Of a DNA stretch of 64,000 bases, positions 1 through 11,762 are shown piece by piece. The translations under genes were made by a program, and so were the position numbers. The number at the start of each line of letters is the position of its first letter. The stretch's first letter is position 1. Origin of the DNA: Sinotaia quadrata (lineage: Eukaryota > Mollusca > Gastropoda > Architaenioglossa > Viviparidae); assembly GCA_028829895.1 (NCBI GenBank), contig CM054181.1:112993860-113057859 (forward strand), read 5' to 3'. Below the pieces are notes generated by a model. That model had not been told where the DNA came from, searched no databases, and saw nothing but the letters and a program-made list of their open reading frames with translations.

Positions 1-879
1 ACACGTCCGTGATCGGCAAGAGCGGGTTATTTCCCTTTTCAGTGATTCACTTCGCTAGTTTTTCTTCATTTTTAAACCAAGAAAACTACACAGAAGATTA
101 GAAGTAATCCAACAGAAAAATCCACAAAATAAAAAAAATAAAAATCATTGGAAACAGCAACAACAACAAAATGCCTTTAAAGAGTATGAATAAATCAACT
201 CTCTTAAAAACTTTACAGAAGATAGAAATAGAATACTTAAATATAAACAATCCATGAGAAAACTTCATATTGCACAAAGAAGTCCAATCAAAAAAATACA
301 CACAAGATTCTACAAAAATCCATCTTAAAAAAATTTCATAGGTTATAAATAACGTACGAGTAGCCTCTAGAGTCTAGAGTAACATTCAATAGCAAATCGC
401 CTTTTCTAAGTGCACGTCTTTTATGAAAATACCAATCTCTTATTTTTTGCATATTTTAACAACACAAAATAAGAAGCTGTACTAACAAATAAAATTATTA
501 TAAAATTAATACAAAAGCAAATGTCTTCTAAAATAAGAGAAAATCACTGACCATATTAAATTATAGCGTCAGCAACATAAAACATTATTCACATATTCCA
601 ACATTTTTCTCAAAATCAAATATGATTGCAATGTTTTTAAGAGGCCTAATTTAATATGTATTCTTTTTTTTTAAAATCATATGTTTTACATTATTAACTT
701 ACACACTGCCCGATTCTTAATTTTTCTTTTAAACAAAGAAGAGAGAGTACAGACTACACTGAGTTATGTGGTTTAATAGTATATCAAGACACCCACAAAT
801 TCTGTTGCTCCCAAATTCTGGTTGGTCTTTAACTTTATCTTGGTTATATATTTTGTTTCCTTGTATAAGGAAGAATCAA
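1..879. other. AT-rich unique DNA, no gene seen
   Basis: No reading frame with protein-like composition, no RNA gene and no clear repeat boundaries are visible. The short minus-strand frame at 98-301 is a Phe/Ile/Leu-rich translation of A/T-rich sequence and is not supported as a gene. Confidence 0.6.
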
Positions 880-1157
880 TTATTGTTTGGTTGCTGGGTA
901 TGGTTAGTTGGTTTGTGGGTTGCTGGGTAGATTGATTGAGTTGGCTGACTTGCTGGTTAATGAGTTGGATGTAAGGCTTATTGACCAGTTGGTTAATTGG
1001 TTAAATGGGTTTTTATCAAGTTGGTTGCATGACTGGTTGTTTGGTTAATTATTTAGAAAGATGACTGGTTGCTGAATTGGCTGGCTACCTAATAGCTTGG
1101 TTGGTTATTAAGCTGATTTTCAAGTTGGTTAATTGATTAGTTATGGTCTAGTTGGTG
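880..1157. repeat. degenerate TTGG/TGGT-rich simple repeat
   Basis: About 280 bases are dominated by TTGGTT, GTTGG and GGTTG words with very little C on the plus strand. No exact period is kept. It looks like an old, mutated tetranucleotide or minisatellite tract. Confidence 0.65.
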
Positions 1158-2164
1158 ATTTTAAATTTGGACGCAAAAATCAAGTGAAACGTTTGCTCAT
1201 ATCAGGAGGCGTTTTAAGACAGGAAGCTAAACGAAACGACTCCAAATAAGAAAAACGAACGAGGTAAAGTCGGCCCGCCGTTGTGAGACCCTACGCAGGC
1301 AAAGGGGGATAAGTCTGGTGTACTGTGGACGCCAGTCTTCGCTGCATCCATCACGCGCTCCGAATGTCATACCTTCCTGCAAGGCAGCAAGCCCAAAGAT
1401 CCAGTGCCAAGGGTCAGCCAATTGACTGGGAAATGGGAAAATCGATAAATGCCTTTTTTTTCATGGCTCTGGTGCTATTAAATAGTATTATTACTGCAAG
1501 TTGATCACCGGCTGATCCAGCCAAGCATATGCAGTTAACGTAAAATGCGTCGACATAAGTCACAGATCTCGCCAATCCCAAGTGTACATTTTTCTTTATC
1601 GATCATGTCTGCTGGAAGCAGCGGCGAATTAATATGTAAATTATATGTACAAAAGGATCCATCCTAACAACTACATCTCAAGGAGCAAAAAGTCGAAGAA
1701 TGAGTGAGTGAAGTGGTATAAAATCTCTAGATACAAGATTACTGTCTAAAAGTCAAACAATCATTTTTGCTATTATTGTTTCTATCTTGTGCGAAATAAT
1801 AACAAGTACTCTCCAGATTCTCATAATTAAACTTTTTTTTTTTAAAATCAATGTAGTACTCTTATGGCAAAATATAGTCCAATGTCAGTCCTACCGGTGC
1901 ACAGCTAATAAATCCCACGAGAAAGTATCGTAATGCTTATTCCGTGCTGCTGCTTATTTTAAACTCGGTAATTTCTGAGATAAGACTCTATTGTAACATT
2001 TTATTTATGTGAACTTGAAACGGGAGCTAAGAAGCAATTCAGTGCAAGCAAGAGCAAGCCGGGTTCAGTACAGTGCCGATGACCCCCACACAGACGACAG
2101 GCGAGCAACACTGACAGGATGAACACCTGTAAGACTCTCGTCGTCGCGCCGCGCTGTTAGCTTC
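1158..2164. other. unique DNA, no gene seen
   Basis: This is mixed-composition DNA. A 64-codon minus-strand frame at 1227-1421 sits in a small GC-richer patch, but it has no recognisable motif and no splice or promoter support. Confidence 0.5.
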
Positions 2165-2428
2165 AAACACGTACGCGCTGTTGTTTCTGTAAAGTACTCA
2201 TGTCTGGACCAGTTCCCAGAAGGATGGCCTCAAAACGTACGCGCTGTTGTTATTTCTACTCACGTCAGGACCAGTTCCCAGAAGGATGGCCTCAAAACGT
2301 ACGCGCTGTTGTTATTTCTACTCACGTCTGGACCAGTTCCCAGAAGGATGGCCTCAAAACGTACGCGCTGTTGTTATTTCTACTCACGTCAGGACCAGCT
2401 CCCAGAAGGATGGCCTCAAAACGTACGG
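2165..2428 (+). repeat. 62-bp minisatellite, about four copies
   Basis: The word GTACGCGCTG recurs at 2171, 2237, 2299 and 2361, and a truncated GTACG follows at 2423. This gives spacings of 66, 62, 62 and 62 bases. Each unit also carries GACCAGTTCCCAGAAGGATG. The two overlapping plus-strand frames of 89 and 66 codons here are simply this repeat read in two frames. Confidence 0.92.
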
Positions 2429-2765
2429 ATTCCAGATATTTAAGTGATACGTTAAGACCAAAATGTTAGTTTGAGATGGGCTTTAGAGTCACTTCCAACT
2501 TCCACTGAACGCCGAGAGAAAAGATGAATTTCTTGGGGGAGATACGGTGCCCTTGGGTAGGGTGAGTGAGGGTTTAACGGGTATTTGGTAGATTTTGAAT
2601 GTGAAATTTTGCCCAAGCAGTTGCCTGCTCTTTTCGAAAACCTTGATAACTGCCAGATGGATCTTTAAACGCTCGAGGCTTGCTGTAAAGCATACGGGAC
2701 CTAACTTATGGTCCCATCTGAAGGATTAGACGGACAGCCAGCTACCATCATAAATTTTAGAGGTG

Positions 2766-2826
2766 GGGCTGGGCGATGGTGGTTAAGGATCATCCAGTAA
2801 CGTCATGAGTTTGGATCAAACCCCAA
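2766..2826 (+). repeat. possible tRNA-derived SINE head
   Basis: GATGGTGGTTAAGG resembles a pol III A box of the tRNA-Leu/Ser type. About 35 bases later GAGTTTGGATCAAACCCC resembles a B box/T-arm. The arms do not fold into a clean cloverleaf, and no SINE tail or target duplication was found. It could be a decayed SINE head, a tRNA pseudogene or chance. Confidence 0.25.
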
Positions 2827-3067
2827 GCATGAGCGCGCGGCCACTATCCATCCACTCTACCATATAGTGCTATCGAACCACTCTCTTTTGCCTTCTAACT
2901 CGAATTACTGTATATTGGAACAAATGACGTAATCACGTCAGCCCTAAATATTACGCAATGAAAAGCAATCAGAGGGGAATGGGGGCGGGGAGAGACACGA
3001 ATCTGATACCGCGAATTACAGGCAGCAATACTAAATAAATAAAACAGTACCCAAAATAAAGAACAAC

Positions 3068-3112
3068 AACACACACACACACACACACACACCACACACA
3101 CAACACTTATAT
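3068..3112. repeat. (AC)n microsatellite
   Basis: About 45 bases of AC dinucleotides, interrupted once by CC. The minus-strand frames crossing it contain Val-Cys runs that come only from the repeat. Confidence 0.95.
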
Positions 3113-4348
3113 AGACACACTAATACGTGTATTTTCAAAAAGCAATATAAATAAGAGGCGGTAGGGCGGGATCTTCCAAGTTCATCCCCATGTTGCCTCT
3201 TTAACTCCATGCGTAGAGATCTCTGCACATGTGCCCTGTGACTTGATGACCTCTAACCTCTACACATGGTGCAGAGGAAGATTTGTTGACAAGGAGCGGG
3301 GTGGGTGAGAAACGCTGAGCGCATACTAACAAGAAAAAAAAAAAGTGGGAAGCAAACTTGTGGCATTCGAGGTCTGGGAGAAACCCACAGTAGTAGTCTA
3401 ACTTGTCAAGCTCGGGGGACACAGTGTCACAAGGATGATAACTCTCAGCAATTCCAATCCTTGAATCTCCTTTATGTCTCACAAGAAGACAAAATAATGT
3501 GACGAAAAATAGGAGAGAAATAAACTGTAAACAGCTGCCTTTAAGTATAACAATATCAGATTTATTTCTACAGTACGTCTCTTAAGTTCTCATGAATGTC
3601 ATCACATAAATGTGACGCCGTGTTTATCTTTCAAATTTACAATGCTTTGCTAATGTAAACTGTCTGAAATGGAGTCAACAGAAAATGTCTGAGATGAACG
3701 AAACAAATGCAAATTGTTTGGAAAGGATGAAACCTATGTAAACTGTTTTAACAGAATAAACAAATGTAAAGTGAAATAAATTATGCATTTGTAAGTAATA
3801 CTTCCACATGTTTTTTCAAGTTATACGAACATAAAATATAACGCAAAAAAAGAAATATGTATTTTATTAAGAAATATATACTAATTAGAAAAACGGGCGA
3901 AAGTATATTCGAATTAAATTTACTTCCTCTTCTTTTAACAACGCACGTAAGAGATAAATGGTTTTGAGGGTAGCAAACATTAAGCAAGTATACCCTATAA
4001 AGTTTTATAAACTAAATGCTTTCGTCATCAAAGCCTTCCAGCATCTACAGTAACAGTCGTCTGGTTAATTATTATAATATGCATTGAATATAAAGCAAAG
4101 CGACAGAGGTTATTATAACTTTTAACTAAATATGTCATTAAAAGCAGTCCGTCAAATTATTATTACAACTGTTGCGTGGTTACTGTTGCTGATGATCATG
4201 AAGATTAGGACAATCCTACATTTGTGTTCATATAAAATATTCATAGTTGTGGATGTATTTTTTCTTATTATTCTTATAAATAACCTATGCATAAAATTGT
4301 GAAATTGTGCTCTCTGCGTAAAAGGTAGTGTCGGAAAGTTCCGTTAAA

Positions 4349-4374
4349 AACCAAGTGAAATGGAATCTAGGTCA
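4349..4374 (+). repeat. left terminal inverted repeat of the TTAA element
   Basis: It matches the inverse complement of 6680-6705 at 23 of 26 positions. It also matches the end of the 57-kb relative, starting GACCAAGGGAAATGG. TTAAA precedes it. Confidence 0.8.
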
Positions 4375-4472
4375 AACAAAGTTTGTGAACGAGAACTACC
4401 CGTTACCAAGACACAAAATTCCAAGCCCTTGGGGTTAAAACAAGCAGAAGTGACGTCACAAATGGGAGTCAA

Positions 4473-4620
4473 ATGGCTGCCAATGTAATTTTCTCTGGCA
4501 TACCGTACCACTCTGATCCAATTCGTACTGATGACAGTGAAAGTCATCTGACAGTTCGCATACCATTTCTAATGATGTTAGACATACCGAGGAAACAATG
4601 ACTGACGATGACCATGTCTG
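4473..4620 (+). pseudogene. 5' coding-exon remnant of the TTAA element
   Basis: The frame begins at ATGGCTGCC and reads MAANVIFSG, matching MAASVIFSG in the relative at 57.85 kb. Both copies then encode, with frame changes, a Ser/Asp-rich stretch (TDDSES or DDSESSDSSS) and an acidic block TMTDDD(H/R)VW. In this copy the block is followed directly by the splice donor GTAAGT at 4621. Small insertions and deletions break the frame between residue ~30 and the acidic block, so the exon is not intact. Acidic N-termini of this kind occur in piggyBac-family transposases, but the sequence is too short to name a family. No second exon was recognised downstream. Similarity between the two copies continues past the donor into the presumed intron, so they are DNA copies and not retrocopies. 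Confidence 0.5.
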
Positions 4621-4772
4621 GTAAGTTATTTTTCTGATAATATATAGTAACCGTCCTATACGCCACACGTTTGTAACTATCGTTAAGCTCATAGACATTT
4701 CTAACCATTATTAAAATGAGCTATGTATGATTTTTATATGACGAAAGTTTTTAAATAGTTTTTAATTGTCAT

Positions 4773-4799
4773 GATAGATAGATAGATAGATAGATAGAT
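4773..4799 (+). repeat. (GATA)n microsatellite
   Basis: About seven GATA units lie inside the TTAA element. The 57-kb relative lacks this expansion at the corresponding place. Confidence 0.95.
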
Positions 4800-6133
4800 T
4801 ATATTTACTACCGATATTTTTTACTATTAGTGATAATATTAACGATCTGTACTAATATTTAGAGAAGAGCAGTACAGTTATTTTTTAAATAAGTGATTAT
4901 CATTCCGTATATAATTTAAAATTACTTTATTTTCTAATGATGGTTACAGCAAAATACATGACCTAAAGTAATAATCAACAACAACAATGTCTAGAATTCG
5001 GGGGGGGGGATCCCAGTTTTGCCCCCTTACTAGTGGTAGTATAATTAGTGCAACAAAATTCTATAACTTTGCTAATATGCAGTATTATAAAACCATAAAC
5101 TGTAAAGTAAAATATTTAATTACGAACAAATTATTTCAACTATTCATTTGTACACAAGTAGTTTTGGCAATTGCTTAAATGATCAAATTCTAATAGATAT
5201 ACCAACTAAAGTTAACAGCAGAAAATAAAGACTTCAGTTTTTGTCCTGGTACTGGCTAGAGTAATAAGGTTATCATCTATTCAAGAAAATATATTATTTA
5301 CATTTATGTTATGAATAGTGTTAAAAGTAATTCTACAGTAAAATATTATGATGCAATTAACACACAAGCAACCACTAATGTAATAAAATGCATCCATACA
5401 AATTCAGATTTTAAAATGGTGATAGGGTTTTAATGAATATATATTTAATATATGAAGCATCTTATTCAGTAGATTTTTTAAATATTAAATCAGATATTTC
5501 AAAGTAATTAAACAACATTTGATTAATTGATAGTTAATTAATCATACTAATAATCATGTTAATGACACATAAGTTGAAACTGCAAGAAAAAGTATCTATT
5601 TTAATATTCCATTACTGTTTTTTAGGCACCTAACCAACTAATATTCATTATTAATTTACCAAGAGTGCTATTAATTATTGCATGAATACTATTTTCTGTC
5701 TTTAGTGATAGATGCAAATGTGGAAAGTGAATTTAAATTAATTTTAGTATGTGTACAATATATCAAAAATTAATTACATGCCTGTAATTAAGAAAATATA
5801 AAACCCACCAGAAATTGTAGTAAAATTTTCAATAAAATTTCTGTGATTACTTTATCAACTTCCCAGTTACAAGAAGATTCATTGAATGAGTGGATTTAGA
5901 ATTTATTCAGTTAACATCACACACCACATATTTATGACAGCTGTCACTGTAATGAACTGATTGTATGTAAAATTACAAATCAGTGTCAATGATCAAACGA
6001 TAGAACTATAAGTGTGTAAGTGTAAGATTGATTTTAAACTGGTTAAATTTTACTTTTGGCACTTCAATGCCTGTCACTGCCAAACTTTCCTGAAAAGATT
6101 GTCTGCTTTACATTTCAGTCTTCTTCGAAGTGC

Positions 6134-6256
6134 TCACTACACACTACTGTCTATCTTCACTACATACTACCGTCTGTGTTCACTACACATTACTCTCTGT
6201 GTTCACTACACACTACCGTCTATGTTCACTACACAGTAATGTGTTCACTATACACT
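6134..6256 (+). repeat. 23-bp minisatellite, five to six copies
   Basis: TTCACTACAC recurs about every 23 bases (tcac at 6134, 6157, 6180, 6203, 6226 and 6245), joined by TACCGTCTATG-type spacers. The array is internal to the TTAA element. Two short plus-strand frames here are repeat translations. Confidence 0.88.
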
Positions 6257-6679
6257 TTGTGCTGTCGGATGAAAGTTTTCTCTTTTCAGCTTTGTAATCC
6301 ACTTTCTCCATAATCTGTGATCTTTGATAAGTGTAAAAAAAGAAAAATTAATATTTTTGGTTTGTCTGCTGTTTGTGAAGCCATGTGCACTGCAATATTG
6401 AACCATGTTTTTATTTTTTCAAACCATGTGTTTAACGCAAGATAATATGTCGGACAGCGCATGCAGATTGTTGTTCCCACTCGTGACGTCACAATCTATG
6501 ATGCTAGGGTGAGAAGTCAGTCTCGCAAATGAACGAGTACTCTGATTTCTTTCAGAAATATTGACTTTCAATACTAAAGTAAACGCATTTAAACAAATCT
6601 TGTGAAAGTTTAAATTTAGCAGTCTTGATTCTAAGAACTGGAATTACTCATTTCATACGGATTTATTCTTATCTGTGGC

Positions 6680-6705
6680 TGACCTAGATTCCATTTCCTT
6701 TGGTC
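6680..6705 (-). repeat. right terminal inverted repeat of the TTAA element
   Basis: TGACCTAGATTCCATTTCCT and the following six bases are the inverse complement of the left end with three mismatches. The next bases are TTAAA. Confidence 0.8.
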
Positions 6706-6710
6706 TTAAA

Positions 6711-7250
6711 GCCTAAACTGAGTGAATTAATGCACAAAAATGACTTCCACACGGTTAAAAGGAATAACATCGACACTGCTTGGTCTACAAGTGTACCCCT
6801 AACGTCAGGGTAGTCTAAACCCCAAGTACTGCTCGAGATTGATTGAGTGCATCTGAGTGTGTGAGACTGATTGACAGTAGTCTTCGACAGGGTTCTATAA
6901 AATAAGTGATCAATGACGAAGTGCCTAACAAGTGTAAATGACCAATCAAGAGTGCTAATGAAAAGGGATCACACAGTCAGAGGTTAGGAAAATTTATCTG
7001 TCAAATCATTCCTCAAATTTTCGTCCATGCAAAGAGACATTAAGAATTCCTGGTCTTAGGAGTTGTGAATAGATTCATAGTTATTCTAATTTTAAACTGT
7101 AATTTTTTTCTTCTAATTCAATATACTGCATATTTCGCAGCCATTAAAAGTTTCATAGAATAATTTAATTTGGTAAAATTGTTGTTATTTTATAATTTGA
7201 AATTACATTTTTTATGTTGCTGAAAGATTTTCGCGGTGTAGTTAATTTTT
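6711..7250. other. unique DNA, no gene seen
   Basis: Nothing beyond scattered A/T-rich words was recognised between the TTAA element and the MITE. Confidence 0.5.
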
Positions 7251-7742
7251 AACGTCGATTATCCGAACCAGCACTCCCCCACCCACCCACCTCCAGTTGT
7301 GCCAGTGCAATAACTGTTAAAATTCCTTTTCCACACTGCTAGCCAAGACTTCTTGGTGTCTTTGCAACTCAGGTATAGTTCTTACGGCTCCTATAAAGGT
7401 CATTCAGTAGGATGTAAAGATATCCTTCTCAATCCTGCTGCTTACTGCATTCGTTTACGATTATTTATCCGAAGATATATGCAGTATAACAGAATAGTTT
7501 TAATTTGTCCTTACAGGGGTTAAAAGTCAAAGTTTGGCTTTAGCGCCGGAGTCAACTCAAACTCTCCAGCGACCCTGATGCATCGCTGCACCGTTGTGTT
7601 GTAAGCGCCGGGTTGTGGTTGTACAATAATTTAATTGAAAGCCCAATCATACATTTTTGCCGTATAAACTGGGAATTCTCATGTATATTTGATTATCCGA
7701 ACTATCGGATTTAACGCCAATTTGGTTCGGATAATACACGTT
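7251..7742. mobile_element. pogo/Tc2-like MITE candidate
   Basis: AACGTCGATTATCCGAACCA at 7251-7270 pairs with the inverse complement AACGTGTATTATCCGAACCA at 7723-7742, giving 18 of 20 matches. A further ATTATCCGAAC word lies just inside the right end. The GATTATCCGAAC signature is known from Tc2/Kanga and Tigger-type ends of the Tc1/mariner group. GTAG precedes the right-end repeat directly but is separated from the left repeat by about nine extra bases. A CT/GT microsatellite has grown at the right edge and hides any TA target duplication. No transposase frame is visible, so it is non-autonomous. Confidence 0.5.
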
Positions 7743-7744
7743 CT

Positions 7745-7745
7745 A

Positions 7746-7781
<36 letters not shown>
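7745..7781 (+). repeat. (TC)n(TG)n compound microsatellite
   Basis: A TC run passes into a TG run immediately beside the MITE right end. Confidence 0.95.
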
Positions 7782-10700
7782 CGCTTTGTAATCATTAACA
7801 AATAATTAACAAGAGTTAACAGCAGACCGTATGAATTCCAGATACAAGGTCAGATTTTAAATTCCCGGACCACTGAGATTTATAATAAATTAGCTAAATA
7901 TGAGAGGTGATCAGTATTCTACCACTGATCACTGAAGTGATGAAACAGCTGTCGTTGGACCATTTTCGTGATAGAACAGCTGTAAAAGAACGAATGAGCG
8001 GCAATACAATCAACTCTCTCAATCTCTTGAGCAATCCCGTTTTGCCGTGCGAAAGCAGAAAATTATCAGTAAACATGGTGGGTACTGTTTGCTCTAAACT
8101 TCCATCTCTCCGTGCGAATATGTTTTTACGAAAGCGCGTGAAACATACATATACAACCAACGAAAGAAAATATACATAAATTAATGTATAATATTGTGAT
8201 GGTCATCAAAGTTAAAACGGGGTTGCAGATTAACAAAAATCGCTGAAATGTAAAAGATGCACTGAAATAAGACAAAGAACATTCTTTGTATGTGTAGAGA
8301 GAGAGGGAAGGGGCGAAGGGAAGAGGTGGAAAGAAATGAGTTTCAAACAGGAGGATATATATTTTTTTTTTTTATTTTAGTGGTGGTGGTGTGGGTGTGG
8401 GGTTCGTTTGTGGCTGAGTGGTGAGGAGGGGAAGGGGAGAGACAAGGAAAGAAACATCGCTCTCCCGCGTGACAGCTATCTCGGGCTCTGATCAAACATC
8501 CTTTGAACCTGTGGCGTGCGAAAGTCTGCCGCGCACTAGTCGCCAGACACGACGGGCAAAAGAATCACACATACAACTTGTCAGATCAGGGCAATCTGCG
8601 TCACTAATACATGTTCTGACAAAGTCGCATCCCTTCACCCTCCGTGTCTGTCTACACATCCCCGTGCATGAAGAGCAAACACTGATGGGTCCCATCAGCT
8701 GTTCCTTCAAAGGTAAAACTGTTAAGCACTCACTCCAACTGCGACGTTTTTAACAAGCTTTGAACAATAATGCAAACTGCTACACATCTGTCGTTGGTTC
8801 GCTTTGTATTCTGTGAGTGACACCGTTTCATTTGTTAACAAAGTTAAAAACCTTACATTCAAAACGTGACCTGTCAAACCCAAAATGTGACCTGTCAAGT
8901 GCAAAAAAAAAAATATGCATACATCCGAGCGTGCGTGCGTTATCATGTATGTGAGAAAATCTGCATGATAGCGTGGTTGGACACGGTTATAATTGCTATG
9001 CTCTTTAAGCTATGCTATTCTTTAAAAACTATTGAAAGATTATTTTTAAATTAAGAAACCCCACCACTCGTCCTTAAATATATAAAGTACTCACATGAAA
9101 GTTTGCTATTAAAGAGAGTGTACTAGGAGGGCATACGTGTATAATTAAAGCAATTTTGTCTTAAATAAATAACTTTCTTTCAACAACAGGTAAGGGGGAG
9201 AGCGCTGCTTCTAACTCCAAACTGCATGGCCTTGCTTGACGTCGACGACAATGCCCAAATTAACCAGCCGCAAACTACCTCCACCACACCACCACCCGTC
9301 TCACCCGGTGAAAGAGTTAATTTAGTATTAGCAGCGCGCTGAAAGACTGGCGCGCTTGGTGACCATCGGTTAAGCGCGTGCTATTTTTGTAACTCGGCTA
9401 CATTCACCAGTCGATGTTTGATGAGTAGGGAGAGGGAGAAGGTTGGAGGGGAAAGAATCATTTATTATTTTGTAACGTTACGTGAGTACATTTATTTCAC
9501 TTATACACATTTAACAACCAACACACACACTTGAAAAAACTCGCGCATGGAAATGCACTTAAAAGGGGTTTTTCATCTCATTTGCTAGTCTCAGCTCAAC
9601 GGAGATTTATATATTTTTCAGAATCACTAGAATGAGATGGAAGTGGATTCCTATGCACTTGGCCTTTAAAATGAAATTCGGTATAGAATGATGATATGTT
9701 GCCATCGATAATCCGAAATTGTAACCTTACAAAATAATACAAATTCTCTTACACTACTATTATCTAGGATGTCATGCTATAGTCCTGACTTGGCATTTTG
9801 TTTCCCTACCCACCCACCCTTTGCTGCTTCACTGAAAGAATATAAATAAAATCATCAGTGGCAGCGTTGTTACATTTCTGTTTTAGTTTCATCGAGCCAG
9901 CTAGCGGCAGATCCGCTGGGGATGTGCCAGTACGGCAGTCGCACGTATTATCCGTCAGGATCAATTGTTAGGAGTCGACAGTAGGCCACAGTACCCGCAG
10001 GGCTTCGTCACGCACTTGCACTCCATTCTGACTGCCCTCTGAGGCGAATCGGCGCAAAGCTACGTTTGTTTATCGACCTTTGTCTGCATTCTGATCGACC
10101 TTTCTCCTGCCTGTTCACTAGCCTCGATCACTTTTCAGCAAGTAGAGAACTACACGTTAAATCATAAAGCCATCCTTATCATCTACTCCAGGCTGACCAG
10201 TCTCATTTATTTTCTCCTTCTTTCTCTTTTAAAAAAAAAAAAATGCTGTCATCTCCTCTCCCTTTTGCCCCTTCATCACTTCAATGGCCAAGGTCAACGC
10301 CAGTTTGGGTAAAGCACTTAAAGAATCCACACTTCAAAATAAATCAAAATTAGACAATCACTCGACCGTTCACAAACAGCAGTCAGCTGACGAACGACTT
10401 AATATGGTGGTCACCTTTCAGCAACTTGCCATCCCAAATACTTTCTTGACCTGGACAACGCGATCTGATAATCTAAGCAATTATATATGTATTGGCTGAG
10501 TTTGTTGTGGCCAGAAATTATTGGCTTATGAATAAGATGTGTAAATGGATGTATGCGAAAGGTGGAAGCGTGGGAAGCCTAGTTCATTTTGTTAGTCAAG
10601 AGCAGACACCTGTGTAAATTAATTTCAAAGCCAACAAGGTAGAAACATGGAATCAAGGTTACACCTGCGTTAAACCTAGTGTCCAAACACTGCGTCAGCG

Positions 10701-11534
10701 ACTATCAGCCCATATTAGGGTCGGCTTCCATTCTGCTCTAGTCCGGCCCTGTAATCAGAGACATTCAGGGACTTATATTCATTTAACTCTATTTGGAAAC
10801 TTAAAGCCTAGAGACTTCGATTCCAGGAGCTGGTACCTGTTGGGTTCTCATAAACCGTAAAAGTGATAACACAGTTCACCCAGTGTGTGTTGAATTGATG
10901 TTTGAGACACCTGGATGTCAATTGAACTGTCGCCTAGTGACCTTTCTCTCTTGTGGACATTACCACGCGTGGACACAAACAGGAGTGCCACCCTTTTCTT
11001 GATCCGGCGAGACAGGCGCGATGACCATGCAACGAGCCATAAAAACCCCAGGTAAACTGTTTTTCAGCTCTATATGTACTTCTGCCTTTCTATGATTCCG
11101 ATTCTTTTCGATTCTCTTAATTTGATAAATGAACTCGAGTAAGTAGTCAAAGAACATGCGTACTCCTGAACTGTATCACTCTGGAGTCTATTTAGAGCAT
11201 CTGTTACTGCGAACATTATTTTAAGAACTCTTGAACTGATTAATCATTAGCAGAAGGCTTGTTAAGTTCTAGACTATAATTTTCTTTGCAAATGCCTTAT
11301 GAATGTTCTTTTTAATTGTGTAAATAACTTATTATTTGTTCTCTTTGATTTATTGCAATTAATAAAATTGTTATTATTATTTTCCACTTTCACTTCCGAG
11401 TTATTAATTATGAAGGAGGTAAGTAGGCTTAAGGGATGAAAAAAGTATTATTTTCGAAATTTAAAAGTCAGTCAATAGTATACCTTGACCCTCTTAAGCT
11501 AATTGGAGAATTGGTGAAGGGCGAGATACTATCT
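7782..11534. other. unique DNA, no supported gene
   Basis: There are several modest frames, for example 111 codons on the plus strand at 8418-8753 with a 72-codon antisense partner, and 90 codons at 7907-8179. They overlap on opposite strands, lack family motifs, and no splice-supported structure was found. A 39-codon frame at 9226-9342 (MALLDVDDNAQ...) follows an acceptor-like AACAACAG, but it is too short to support. Confidence 0.45.
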
Positions 11535-11762
11535 ACACATAGTCCTAGAAGTGGTAGTACTTGCGGAGTGTGGGTGTTTCTGAACGAGCAACACATAGTC
11601 CTAGAGGTGGTAGTACTTGCGGAGTGTGGGTGTTTCTGAACGGGTAACACATAGTCCTAGAGGTGGTAGTACTTGCGGAGTGTAGGTGTTTCTGAACGAG
11701 TAACACATAGTCCTAGAAGTGGTAGTACTTGCGGAGTGTAGGTGTTTCTGAACGAGTAACAC
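11535..11762 (+). repeat. 56-bp minisatellite, four copies
   Basis: ACACATAGTCCTAGA starts at 11535, 11591, 11647 and 11703, an exact 56-base period. Units differ by a few bases. The short frames on both strands here are repeat translations. Confidence 0.95.

Larger units (their letters stand above)
2429..4343. other. unique DNA with a few simple repeats, no gene seen
   Basis: The stretch contains a possible tRNA-like SINE head near 2.77 kb and an AC microsatellite near 3.07 kb. The several 60-93-codon frames here overlap each other on both strands and have no family-like motifs. Confidence 0.5.
4349..6705 (+). mobile_element. TTAA-flanked DNA transposon with 26-bp TIRs (piggyBac-like candidate), non-autonomous or decayed
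   Basis: The 2,357-bp segment starts with AACCAAGTGAAATGGAATCT and ends with its near inverse complement. The 26-bp ends differ at three positions. TTAAA lies directly outside both ends, at 4344-4348 and 6706-6710, as expected of a duplicated target. A related segment at 57420-57975 in the other orientation stops at the same inverted-repeat end, again next to TTAAA, which independently supports the boundary. TTAA targets are the hallmark of piggyBac-superfamily transposons, but these ends do not start with the usual CCC, so the assignment is inference. Inside there is one apparent 5' exon (4473-4620), a GATA tract and a 23-bp minisatellite. No transposase catalytic region is visible, so this copy should be unable to move itself. 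Confidence 0.75.

Noticed and set aside
2200..2469. 89-codon repetitive ORF
   Set aside because: Translation of the 62-bp minisatellite. A second frame over the same DNA is also open.
6286..6492. 68-codon minus-strand frame sharing KIKTW-NIAVH-type words with 57.4 kb
   Set aside because: The shared words reflect nucleotide similarity between two copies of the TTAA element. The second copy has a stop and a frame shift in this reading.
8492..8710. Cysteine-rich 72-codon minus-strand frame, possible small secreted peptide
   Set aside because: No signal peptide, no recognised cysteine framework, and an equally long plus-strand frame overlaps it. Likely chance.
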